Assembly (NCBI GenBank): GCA_016716405.1
Contig: JADJWK010000001.1
Coordinates: 2,790,001-2,854,000 of the forward strand
DNA from: Candidatus Melainabacteria bacterium
Lineage (GTDB): Bacteria > Cyanobacteriota > Vampirovibrionia > Obscuribacterales > Obscuribacteraceae
DNA length: 64,000 nt
Reading direction: 5' to 3'
The notes below the pieces were generated by a model. That model was not told where the DNA came from. It saw only the letters and a program-made list of their open reading frames with translations, and did not search any database. Of this stretch, positions 36,456-44,718 are shown one piece after another (position 1 is the stretch's first letter; every line of letters starts with the position of its first letter). The position numbers and the translations under genes are program-made.

Positions 36456-36529
36456 GACCCGATACTAGCCTCTTGCCTGCAACCGGTGCTCTCAGCCTGA
36501 TCACTTAATCAAGTGTTGTCGGAACGGTC

Positions 36530-37477
36530 TCAACAATCGATCTCGTAGCCCAGAACAGGACCCAGATCGTCCGGAAGGATCGCCACCTCCGTAGAAGCTT
36601 CCCTGTCTGCGCCCAGGAGCGTTTTAACCTTCGCCAGATCGAGTACATAGGCTGAATGATCGACGATGTAAGCGCCGGTGAATACGCCTCTGCAAATGAA
36701 AATCAGGGTGGTGGCCGGTGCTCTGGCGAAGAGCACGGCAAGGACAGCGGTTTGCTGGTTATCGGAAAACCACTGGCAGATGTATTCCATGTAATCGAGA
36801 GCGCTGTAGCCATCCTCTCTTCTCACCGGATAGCCCAGAAACAGAGACGCCAGGGGCAGGACGATCTCGTCGGGCAGCTCATGGATCGATATCCTGGAGC
36901 CGGCATCAGGAACCAGGGGAATGAGGGTCTCGAGAGAGTCGGGAGTGCTTTCGGTCTGGGGTCTCTTCTGGCTCGTGTGGACACAACCCACGGCCCGTCC
37001 CCTGTAGAGGAGCATGCCGCCCCGGAATTTTCGTCTGTTGTTCTCGACGGTGAGACAGCCGGTGAAAGTCTGGGAGGCAAGGTCGGCAAGAATACACTTT
37101 TTCGCCTTCCCTCTTATAGCCTTTTTCTCTGCCGGTGCCAGGGGCGGGGGAAAGAGATCTATTCCTCGCTCTTTTTTCTTTGCCGGCAGAATATCAGGTC
37201 CCTCCTCCTGATCCCCCCGTCCTTCCTTTCGCGAGTCGCGCCTTCCGGAGAGCTCATCGGAAGCGTCTCTCAGAATCACGCCTTCGCTGTCTATGGACTC
37301 GATGCGGGCCAGGACCTCCCGGTCTTTTTCATAGATTTTGCTCGAGTACATGAAAGCAGGCTGGGAGATCAGAGCTGCCGAGACCAGATAGCCTCCCGGG
37401 GCGGCTTTGCGTATGCGGCAGAAAATCAGCATGCCCTCGTAATAGATCTCGTCAGGCTGATCCATGGCTCGAATCAC
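36530..37477 (-). CDS. Cytoplasmic protein of unknown function
   Basis: 315 residues; no recognised family. No signal peptide or membrane helix. The first ~70 residues and last ~200 look globular, separated by a charged linker (DELSGRRDSRKEGRGDQEE). The middle part ILADLASQTFTGCLTVENN with GGMLLYRGRAVGCVHTS resembles the PATAN/DUF4388 pattern used in bacterial signalling (a strand-helix module reading T-G-x-L-x-V). GTG 37477 overlaps the upstream stop (GTGA); ATG 37465 is the alternative. It sits in a three-gene minus-strand unit with two membrane proteins. Confidence 0.65.
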   Translation of the reverse strand: MIRAMDQPDEIYYEGMLIFCRIRKAAPGGYLVSAALISQPAFMYSSKIYEKDREVLARIESIDSEGVILRDASDELSGRRDSRKEGRGDQEEGPDILPAKKKERGIDLFPPPLAPAEKKAIRGKAKKCILADLASQTFTGCLTVENNRRKFRGGMLLYRGRAVGCVHTSQKRPQTESTPDSLETLIPLVPDAGSRISIHELPDEIVLPLASLFLGYPVRREDGYSALDYMEYICQWFSDNQQTAVLAVLFARAPATTLIFICRGVFTGAYIVDHSAYVLDLAKVKTLLGADREASTEVAILPDDLGPVLGYEIDC

Positions 37478-38055
37478 TCTTCCTTCTCGATGGTTTTGAC
37501 GGCGTCGTCGAAAGCCGACTGGGCTTTGAGGACCCAGGGCAGGGTGACGAAATAGGAGAGCAGTCCCTGCAAGACACAGGCTTGCATGAGAAGCTCGCTG
37601 GAGTCGATGAGGAGATTGGCTCTAAAAAGGCCGGACACCAGAGCCAGGGTGATCATCGGCACCACCGGGGGTGAAAGAGAAATCAGCCAGCGGGGCTGGC
37701 TGCCGGCCATGACTTTGAGGGCGATTTCCCGGGCCGTGTTGTCGCTGTCGAAAGAGCCTTTTCTGATCGCCCCGAAATACTTGACACATTCGAGCATGAT
37801 CGAGAGCCAGGCGGCCGCAGCCAGGAAGATCAGGCCGGTGATGCTGTACGCGACCGAATAGACCACCACGAAATAAGCCTGCTCGATGAGACTGCCGTGC
37901 CATCTGATGTCGAGCACCAGGGGAAAGACGAGATTGACCGAGACGAGCACGGCGAGCTGCTGGATGATGAAGAAAACAGGCGATGCCAGGGCTCGGGCGC
38001 CGGGTTGTTTTTTCACCGACTCCCTTACTTTGCGGAGCTCGTCGTCATCGCCCAA
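37474..38055 (-). CDS. Four-helix membrane protein of unknown function
   Basis: 193 residues. The N-terminus is charged and cytoplasmic; four hydrophobic stretches follow (VFFIIQQLAVLVSVNLVF, YFVVVYSVAYSITGLIFLA, PPVVPMITLALVSGL, LMQACVLQGLLSYFVTL). The C-terminus is a charged helix ending IEKEE. No family is recognised. It lies 5 bases after the DUF4870-like gene and overlaps the next gene by 4 bases, a tight three-gene unit. Confidence 0.65.
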   Translation of the reverse strand: MGDDDELRKVRESVKKQPGARALASPVFFIIQQLAVLVSVNLVFPLVLDIRWHGSLIEQAYFVVVYSVAYSITGLIFLAAAAWLSIMLECVKYFGAIRKGSFDSDNTAREIALKVMAGSQPRWLISLSPPVVPMITLALVSGLFRANLLIDSSELLMQACVLQGLLSYFVTLPWVLKAQSAFDDAVKTIEKEE

Positions 38056-38060
38056 GACCG

Positions 38061-38489
38061 TCAGTTTGTGTACTGGTCGGCCAGGTCGCCCAGATAAGGG
38101 AGCTTGAACATCTCGCGGCTGTGGGCTTTGACCATGAGCACGATATAGGAGACGAAGAAACCTGCCCAGAGGACGAAGCTGATGATTCCCAGACCGAGCC
38201 CGATGATCGAGCCCAGAAAGGGGATGAAGGTGAGGAAGTGGAGGATGCTTACAACTATGCTTCCGGCAATGACGACACCCACCAGCATCAGGGATTGCAT
38301 GGCATGGAAGCGGACGAATTTGTTCTCTTTGGGCTCGGTGACCAGCCAGAGCACCGAGCTGACGATATTGATGGGCATGAGCGGGAAATAGCAGAGCAGG
38401 CCGGCCAGGTTATAGTCGACGCTGAGCATACTGGTCTTGCCCGGGAGATTGTGCTTTAGCTTGTCCGGTACCGACCTGTCGTCATCCAT
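38061..38489 (-). CDS. DUF4870-like small membrane protein
   Basis: 142 residues with three to four membrane helices. The signature YNLAGLLCYFPLMPINIVSS, then TEPKENKFVRFHAMQSLML, matches DUF4870-type proteins (N-x-A-G-x-L-C-Y...N-x-F-V-R-F-H-A-x-Q). Function of the family is unknown. It is first in a three-gene unit; 166 bases separate it from the upstream NDH-2 fusion gene on the same strand, in which no clear element was seen. Confidence 0.78.
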   Translation of the reverse strand: MDDDRSVPDKLKHNLPGKTSMLSVDYNLAGLLCYFPLMPINIVSSVLWLVTEPKENKFVRFHAMQSLMLVGVVIAGSIVVSILHFLTFIPFLGSIIGLGLGIISFVLWAGFFVSYIVLMVKAHSREMFKLPYLGDLADQYTN

Positions 38490-38655
38490 GATTTCTCTCC
38501 CAATCTTGTGCTGATTTCAATTTTACGGCAATCGCCGGGGCTGTTAGGAAGTAAAGCGGATTTTCGGCATAGCCTCTTTGTTGTCATGATGGCATTATAT
38601 GGCTCCCATGAACAGAATGAGCTTTTTTCTTCTCATCCTCATCGGTCTCATTTAT

Positions 38656-40740
38656 CTACGCAAAAGGATTGACGAATTCGGAGGTGACCCGGATTTTCTC
38701 GTGGCGGGTGAGCTCTTTGACTATCTCGGCCATGATCGTCTCGATCCGGACACAGCCCAGGAGCTTGTTGCTGGCATAGTCGTCCACCACAGGCAGGCGC
38801 TTGAGCCCGTGCTCGCGCATGGTGGCTACGGCCATCACCGTGGTCTCGCTCTTGCAGATGACCGTGGGGCTGTGACCCATTATGTGATGCACGCGTATGA
38901 GGTCGTCTTCCTGACCCTGGAGACTGACTGCCACCTCGATGGTGCGCAGGAGATCGCTTCTGGTGACGATGCCGACTACGCTCCCCTTCTTGTCGATGAC
39001 GAAGAAGAAATCGAGCTCGTTGCGGGTGAATTTGGTCAGGGCCTTGTCCAGATAGTCCGTCGGATGCAGGGTATCGGAAGGCACTTCTTCCATGACTGCC
39101 TTCAGTGGAATCTCCTCCAGGATCTTCTGGACCTCGGGCAGGTCTTTCCAGACATTGCGCCGGCGTCTCACCGCTTTGGCGATGGCGTCGCGCAGGGGAG
39201 TGAGGGCGGACATCTCCGAAAAGAGACCTCGTCCCATGGTCACCACCAGGACATTGCTTCGCGCTCTCACCGAGGCGTTGCGAGGCCGATTGGCTACCAG
39301 AGCCGCTTCCCCGAAGAAATCTCCGGCTCCCAGTATGGCCACCAGATCCTCGTGTCCGGTCTTCTCGTTGGCGACGAGGATATCGACTTCGCCCTGCTCG
39401 ATGACATAGAAATCGTCGGCTGGATCATCCTGTCTGAATATATAGTCGCCCGGACCGTAGAAGGCGCGGCTGACGCTGCGGGAGCGATCGGTCTTGACAT
39501 AGGTGATATCCCGGGGAAAAATCAGGTCGCAGAACCATTCCACCCCCACTTTCGCTTTCTGCATGAGGGAAGGAAGCTTCATCAGGTAGACCGTTCGCCA
39601 GATGAACCAGGCCGGGAACCCCGAGATCCTGAGATTGCCGATCTGGGCGACGGCGTTATGCCCGCCAATGGAGCAGAGCATGCCCTTCATATGGTAAGCG
39701 AATGCCCGGGTAGGCTCGCCTGCCATGCGGGCTTTGATGTTGTGGGCGAGCTGGGTGCCCTGGCGCTCGGCGATCTGCGCCACCGGCGGTGATATTTCGC
39801 CGGTCACCTCATTCGGTACCGCGGCGCAGTCGCCTATGGACCAGACATTGTCGTAGCCCGGCAGGCTCATATCGGCTCGAGTCTTGAGCCGGCCCCTGTC
39901 TTTCTCGACGGGAAGCCTGTCCACCAGGTAATGGGGGCGAGAGCCGACCGTGCAGACGATGGTGGCGCCGGGGACGAAGGTGCCGTCTTTCAGGAAGACA
40001 CCGCGGCCGGTAGCATGGCTGGCGCTTGCCTCGAGGATGAACTCGACGCCGGCTTTCTCCATCTCTTTCCTGGCGAAGTCGCGCAGGTCCGAGGTCACTT
40101 CCGGCAGAATCTGCGAGCGAGAGTGGATCAGCACCACCCTCAATTCCTCGTTGCAGATGTTCTCGTAATACTTGCAGATGGATCGGACCAGGTCGTTGAT
40201 CTCACCTGCCACCTCGACACCGCTGAAACCCCCTCCGACGACAATGAAGGAGAGCAGCCATTTCTTTTTTTCCGGGTCGTCGCAGACCTCGGCCTTCTCG
40301 AGCTGATCGATGATATGAGACTGGATGAGAAGCGCGTCTCCGACCGTTTTGAGGGCGAATGCGTGCTCATCCATGCCGTGGATCATGGCCAGGTTGGCCG
40401 AGTTTCCGCAGGAGACAACGAGCTGGTCGTATTGCATGCGCCGCCGTGTGCCGTCGAATGCCTCGTATTCGATGAAATTATCGTCGAGATCGACGTTGAG
40501 CACTTCCTCGGAGCGGCAATTCACGTCGGTGAGCAGGAGCCTGAGGGGTGCGGCGACGTCCTTGGTCTTGATGGCGGCGCTTGCCACCTCGGCCAGGAGC
40601 GGGTGGAAAACCATGTGGTTTTCCTTGTTGAAAAGCACGATCTCGGCTTCCTGCCTGTTCAGGAGCTTGCGCAGAGTCTTGGCGCAGCGAACTCCGGCGA
40701 ACCCGCCTCCGAGGATGATGATTCTTTTTGGCTGGCTCAC
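38656..40740 (-). CDS. NDH-2-like FAD oxidoreductase fused to cyclic-nucleotide-binding and CBS domains
   Basis: 694 residues in three modules. Residues 1-~415 are a type II NADH:quinone dehydrogenase-like flavoprotein: FAD site IIILGGGFAGVRCA (7-20), NAD(P)H site FIVVGGGFSGVEVAGEI (165-181) and C-terminal VWSIGDCAAVP. Residues ~425-540 are a cNMP-binding beta roll (AFYGPGDYIFRQDDPADDF, GAGDFFGEAALVANRPRNAS). Residues ~550-680 are two CBS motifs (VVGIVTRSDLLR, RLPVVDDYASNKLLG). NDH-2 passes electrons from NADH to quinone without pumping protons; the added modules suggest direct control by a cyclic nucleotide and adenylates. The architecture is seen, the regulation inferred. It lies 14 bases after the TPR gene. 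Confidence 0.9.
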   Translation of the reverse strand: MSQPKRIIILGGGFAGVRCAKTLRKLLNRQEAEIVLFNKENHMVFHPLLAEVASAAIKTKDVAAPLRLLLTDVNCRSEEVLNVDLDDNFIEYEAFDGTRRRMQYDQLVVSCGNSANLAMIHGMDEHAFALKTVGDALLIQSHIIDQLEKAEVCDDPEKKKWLLSFIVVGGGFSGVEVAGEINDLVRSICKYYENICNEELRVVLIHSRSQILPEVTSDLRDFARKEMEKAGVEFILEASASHATGRGVFLKDGTFVPGATIVCTVGSRPHYLVDRLPVEKDRGRLKTRADMSLPGYDNVWSIGDCAAVPNEVTGEISPPVAQIAERQGTQLAHNIKARMAGEPTRAFAYHMKGMLCSIGGHNAVAQIGNLRISGFPAWFIWRTVYLMKLPSLMQKAKVGVEWFCDLIFPRDITYVKTDRSRSVSRAFYGPGDYIFRQDDPADDFYVIEQGEVDILVANEKTGHEDLVAILGAGDFFGEAALVANRPRNASVRARSNVLVVTMGRGLFSEMSALTPLRDAIAKAVRRRRNVWKDLPEVQKILEEIPLKAVMEEVPSDTLHPTDYLDKALTKFTRNELDFFFVIDKKGSVVGIVTRSDLLRTIEVAVSLQGQEDDLIRVHHIMGHSPTVICKSETTVMAVATMREHGLKRLPVVDDYASNKLLGCVRIETIMAEIVKELTRHEKIRVTSEFVNPFA

Positions 40741-40754
40741 GGCACAAACCTGTA

Positions 40755-41948
40755 TCAGTCACCGCCGAGCGATGTGTATTTGTCCAGTTTTTCCGAGGTA
40801 TCCTTGCCGCCTGTTTTGTTCACGTCGGTGAGAAATGTCTCTTCGTACCAGCGGTCGGGGTTTTTGGGGTCGGTGGCGAAGCGAATGTCCTTGGGCAGGC
40901 TGGGGTCGAAGAACTGGGCACGCTTTATGTCTTCTCTGGCGAGGATTGACTTGCCGAGTTTATGCCAGAGGAAAGCCCGGGCCAGATAGAAATTCGCCTG
41001 GTTGGGGTTGATTCTTATGGCATCCTCGAGATTGGCCATGGCCTGACCGTCGTCGCCGAGCTGCATATAGGCTTTGGCGCGGTGGTAGTAGAGGTCGGGG
41101 TTGGTGTTGTCCTGCTTGATGGCGGCGGTGAAGTCTTCGAGGGCTTCCTTGGCGTTCTTGAGGACGAAGAAGGCGCGGCCCCGCTTCCTGAGAAGATCGC
41201 CATTGGTGGGGTCCATTTCCAGGGCCTTGTCATAATCCTTGAGGGCGTCCTCCGGTCTGTCCATGCCACTGTATGCAGTGCCGCGGTGGATATAGGCGAC
41301 ATCGTACTCGGGCTCGAGCTCGATGGCGTAGGAGTAGTCTTTCAGGGCATCCAGGTTCTTGCCCAGGACATGCAGTATGTCGGCTCTTCCCACCAGGGCT
41401 TTGACGTTTTTGGGGTCTTTCTTGAGGGTGGCGTTATAGCCCTTGAGCGCCTGCTGGTAGCTGGTGCTGGCCGCCTCTTTGTCGCCCTGACCCTCATAGG
41501 CCTGGGCCATGCCGGCGTAGGCGTCGCCGAGGTTCGGGTCGATCTTTATGGCTCTCTCGAAATCCTGCACGGCTTTCTCGTGCTCGCCGAGTTTGACATA
41601 GGCTATGCCCCGGCAGAGATAAGGAGAAGGATCGTTGGGCTCGGCATAATTCATCGCCTGGCTGAAATCCTTGATGGCGAGGCTCCAGTGACCGAGCTCG
41701 AAAAAGCACTGACCGCGTCTCATATAGTCCCGGGCATCGGTGGCGGCCATGCCGATGGACATATCGAAAGCCTCGATTGCCTTTTTGAACTCTTTGCGCT
41801 TCATGAGCTGAACGCCTTTCTCATAGAACGCACCCGATGTGTCATCGGCCAGCGATGCCGAAAACGGTGCCATGGCGAGGATAGATCCGGCGGCTGCGGC
41901 TGCCGCCAGTGCGAATGCCCGAATGTCCCTGCTACTTCTTTTGCGCAT
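40755..41948 (-). CDS. Secreted TPR-repeat protein
   Basis: 397 residues from ATG 41948, with GGGAGG ~11 bases upstream. An Arg-rich N-terminus and a hydrophobic core (AFALAAAAAAGSILAMA) make a signal peptide, cleaved near SLADD. Eight to nine TPR units cover residues ~40-340, each of the type AIEAFDMSIGMAATDARDYMRRG or ALKDYDKALEMDPTNGD. The last 60 residues are non-repetitive. It is probably a periplasmic adaptor. It lies between glgP (48 bases upstream) and the NDH-2 fusion (14 bases downstream), but a link to glycogen is not shown. Confidence 0.82.
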   Translation of the reverse strand: MRKRSSRDIRAFALAAAAAAGSILAMAPFSASLADDTSGAFYEKGVQLMKRKEFKKAIEAFDMSIGMAATDARDYMRRGQCFFELGHWSLAIKDFSQAMNYAEPNDPSPYLCRGIAYVKLGEHEKAVQDFERAIKIDPNLGDAYAGMAQAYEGQGDKEAASTSYQQALKGYNATLKKDPKNVKALVGRADILHVLGKNLDALKDYSYAIELEPEYDVAYIHRGTAYSGMDRPEDALKDYDKALEMDPTNGDLLRKRGRAFFVLKNAKEALEDFTAAIKQDNTNPDLYYHRAKAYMQLGDDGQAMANLEDAIRINPNQANFYLARAFLWHKLGKSILAREDIKRAQFFDPSLPKDIRFATDPKNPDRWYEETFLTDVNKTGGKDTSEKLDKYTSLGGD

Positions 41949-41996
41949 TTGCAAAAGACCCTCCCCTTGGAAATAAGATCGCTAATTATAACTCAT

Positions 41997-44528
41997 CTAC
42001 TGGAGATGATTGACCTCGAGCTCCGCCCTGGCCTGAATGTAGTCGATGTTCTCCACCTGAACGGGCTTGGCGTGCCAGATCTTCTCGCAATACTCTTCTA
42101 CCGAGCGATCCGAGGAGAATTTGCCCATCCGCGCCACATTGAGAATTGACATCCTCGTCCAGCGATCTCTGTCATGGTAGGCGTGCCCGACTTCTTTCTG
42201 GCAGTTGATATAGGACTGGTAGTCGGCCATGAGCATGAAAGGATCGCTAATGGTTATGGAATCCAGAATCGGCTGGAAGAGCTCCTTGTCCCCGTGGGAG
42301 AAGGCTCCCTGACCGATTTGATTGAGCACTCGCTGGAGCTCCGGGTTGCGGTTTATATAGTCTTTCGGGTTGTAGCCGTTGCTCCTCATGCTGTGCACCT
42401 GGTCGGCGGTCAGCCCGAAGAGGAAAAAGTTCTCGGCGCCTACTTCCTCGCGGATCTCGATATTGGCACCGTCCATGGTGCCAATCGTGAGAGCGCCGTT
42501 CAGGGCGAATTTCATATTGCCTGTACCGGAGGCTTCCTTGCCGGCCGTGGAGATCTGCTCAGAGAGGTCGGCGGCCGGATAGACCCGCTGGGCCAGCGAG
42601 ACGTTGAAGTCAGGCAGGAAGACGACTTTGATCAGATCGTCGATGTTCTTGTCGTTGTTGATCACATCCGCTACCGAGGTGATCAGCTTGATGATCAGCT
42701 TGGCGAGGAAATAGCCCGGCGCCGCTTTGCCGCCGAACATGAAGGTGCGGGGCTGGAAGTCCCCGGGCTTGTTTTCTTTGAGGTGGTTGTACAGAGCGAT
42801 TATGTGGAGCACGTTGAGATGCTGTCTCTTGTACTCGTGGATACGCTTGACCTGAATGTCATAGAGGCTTGCCGGGTCGATGATGATCCCGGTGCGGTCG
42901 GCGACGAAGGCGGCGAGCCTGGTCTTCTGACCGTGCTTCACTTCTCGCCATTTCTCCTGGAAGCCGGCGTCCTCAGCAAGGGGCTCGAGCTTTCTTAGCT
43001 CCTCGAGATGAGCTATCCAGCCCTTGCCGATCTTGCTCGAGATGAGCCCGGAAAGGTCCGGATTGCTTATCGCCACCCAGCGCCTCGGTGTGACGCCGTT
43101 GGTGATATTGACGAATTTCTCCGGGGTGAGGGCGAAGAAGTCTTTGAGCACATTATGCTTGAGCAATTCGGTGTGGAGGGCGGCGACTCCGTTTATGTAG
43201 GAGCTGCCGACACAGGCGAGGTTGGCCATGCGCACATGGCGCTCGCCGTTCTCTTCGATCAGAGAGACCCTGGAGACCAGGGCATCGTCGTCGGGGTAAC
43301 GGCGTCTTACCGTATCCAGAAAGCGGCTGTTGATCTCGTAGATGATCTGCATGTGTCTCGGCAGCAGGCTTTCGAGAAGGCTCACCGGCCAGCGCTCGAG
43401 GGCTTCGGGCAGGAGGGTGTGATTGGTGTAGGCGAAGGCCTTGCGAGTGACGTCCCAGGCCTGGTCCCAGTCGAGCCCGTGCTCGTCCACCAGGAGCCTC
43501 ATGAGCTCCGCCACGGCGATGGAAGGGTGGGTGTCGTTGAGCTGGATGACGAAGCGCTCGTGCAGGGTGTCCACGTCGTCTCCGCAGAGCTTCTGGAACT
43601 GGATGATGTTCTGCAAGGAGCAGGACACGAAAAAGTATTGCTGCTCAAGGCGGAGCTGTCTTCCCTGGGAGACATTGTCGTTGGGGTAGAGGACTTTGGA
43701 GATGTTCTCGGACATCATTTTGTCCGTGACCGCTCCAAGATAGTCGCCCATATTGAAGATCTGGAAGTTGAAAGTCTCGGCGGCTTCCGCTCGCCACAGC
43801 CTGAGGGTGTTGGCGGTGCCGGTGCCATAGCCGGGGATCGGGGTGTCATAGGGGATGCCCAGGACTTCGCGCTCCGGCACCCATCTCACCCTGTAGCGAC
43901 CCTGCTCGTCCGTGTAGCTCTCGGTGCCCCCGCCGAAGTTGACCGTGAAGGCTGCCTCCGGTCTCGGGAGCTCCCATGGATTGCCGTTATGGAGCCAGCG
44001 ATCGGCGATCTCCACCTGCCAGCCGTCTCTTATCTCCTGGTCGAAGATCCCGAACTCGTAGCGGATCCCGAAGCCTATGGTAGGAATATTGCGGGTCGCC
44101 ATGGAATCGAGATAGCAGGCAGCCAGCCTGCCGAGACCGCCGTTGCCCAGACCGGGCTCCTCTTCGAAGTCGGCGATATCCTCGAGATCGAGGCCCGAGT
44201 CCTGGGTAGCTTTGACCATCTCGTCATAGATGCCCATGTTGAACATGTTGTTGAGGAGGTGCGGACCCAGGAGAAACTCCGCCGAAAGATAGCAGACGAT
44301 CCGATCCTCGCCTTTGAAATAGTGGCGGATAGTATTGATCCACCGGTGCAGGAGCCTGTCTCTGACTGTATAGGCGACTGCTTGATAGTAATCGTTCTTG
44401 GTGGCGATCTCGGGATACTTGCCGCAGTTGTAGTAGAGATTGTCTGCCAGAGCGCGTCTCAGCGTCTTGATGCTGACTCCGGTGCGGTCGTCTTCCACCG
44501 TGATATTTGTTTCGGCGCTACCAGTCAT
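41997..44528 (-). CDS. glgP: Glycogen phosphorylase
   Basis: 843 residues of glycosyltransferase family 35, full length. It releases glucose-1-phosphate from alpha-1,4 glucans. N-terminal FEEEPGLGNGGLGRLAACYLDS, middle FVIQLNDTHPSIAVAELMR and C-terminal EASGTGNMKFALNGALTIGT, whose lysine binds pyridoxal phosphate, are all present. ATG 44528 is chosen because AGGAGG precedes it by four bases; a longer frame to 44585 has no such site. It heads a minus-strand series with a TPR protein and the NDH-2 fusion, and complements glgX. Confidence 0.96.
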   Translation of the reverse strand: MTGSAETNITVEDDRTGVSIKTLRRALADNLYYNCGKYPEIATKNDYYQAVAYTVRDRLLHRWINTIRHYFKGEDRIVCYLSAEFLLGPHLLNNMFNMGIYDEMVKATQDSGLDLEDIADFEEEPGLGNGGLGRLAACYLDSMATRNIPTIGFGIRYEFGIFDQEIRDGWQVEIADRWLHNGNPWELPRPEAAFTVNFGGGTESYTDEQGRYRVRWVPEREVLGIPYDTPIPGYGTGTANTLRLWRAEAAETFNFQIFNMGDYLGAVTDKMMSENISKVLYPNDNVSQGRQLRLEQQYFFVSCSLQNIIQFQKLCGDDVDTLHERFVIQLNDTHPSIAVAELMRLLVDEHGLDWDQAWDVTRKAFAYTNHTLLPEALERWPVSLLESLLPRHMQIIYEINSRFLDTVRRRYPDDDALVSRVSLIEENGERHVRMANLACVGSSYINGVAALHTELLKHNVLKDFFALTPEKFVNITNGVTPRRWVAISNPDLSGLISSKIGKGWIAHLEELRKLEPLAEDAGFQEKWREVKHGQKTRLAAFVADRTGIIIDPASLYDIQVKRIHEYKRQHLNVLHIIALYNHLKENKPGDFQPRTFMFGGKAAPGYFLAKLIIKLITSVADVINNDKNIDDLIKVVFLPDFNVSLAQRVYPAADLSEQISTAGKEASGTGNMKFALNGALTIGTMDGANIEIREEVGAENFFLFGLTADQVHSMRSNGYNPKDYINRNPELQRVLNQIGQGAFSHGDKELFQPILDSITISDPFMLMADYQSYINCQKEVGHAYHDRDRWTRMSILNVARMGKFSSDRSVEEYCEKIWHAKPVQVENIDYIQARAELEVNHLQ

Positions 44529-44685
44529 AATGCCTCCTGACTTCTTGTCATCCGCCCGGCAGCTTATCTTGAAAACGGCAGCCATCGCGCGCGGACCTTA
44601 AGGATAGCGCATTTTCGCCGATTCGATCGGGCAAATGTAAAGGAAAACCCGGCTATCTGAGGATAGTGCTTTTCAAGTTATATAG

Positions 44686-44702
44686 AATGACCGCAAGTCA
44701 TT
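44686..44702 (+). promoter_or_regulatory. Leader hairpin before the SLH protein gene
   Basis: AATGAC (44686-44691), loop CGCAA, GTCATT (44697-44702) form a 6-base stem just before the GGAGG ribosome-binding site. It might affect translation or mRNA stability. A TATAGA-type -10 box overlaps its left edge, so whether it is transcribed is open. Confidence 0.3.
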
Positions 44703-44718
44703 TTCGTGGAGGTGTTCG

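Noticed and set aside
43008..44540. 510-codon plus-strand frame opposite glgP
   Set aside because: No motif or ribosome-binding site; glycogen phosphorylase is certain on the other strand.
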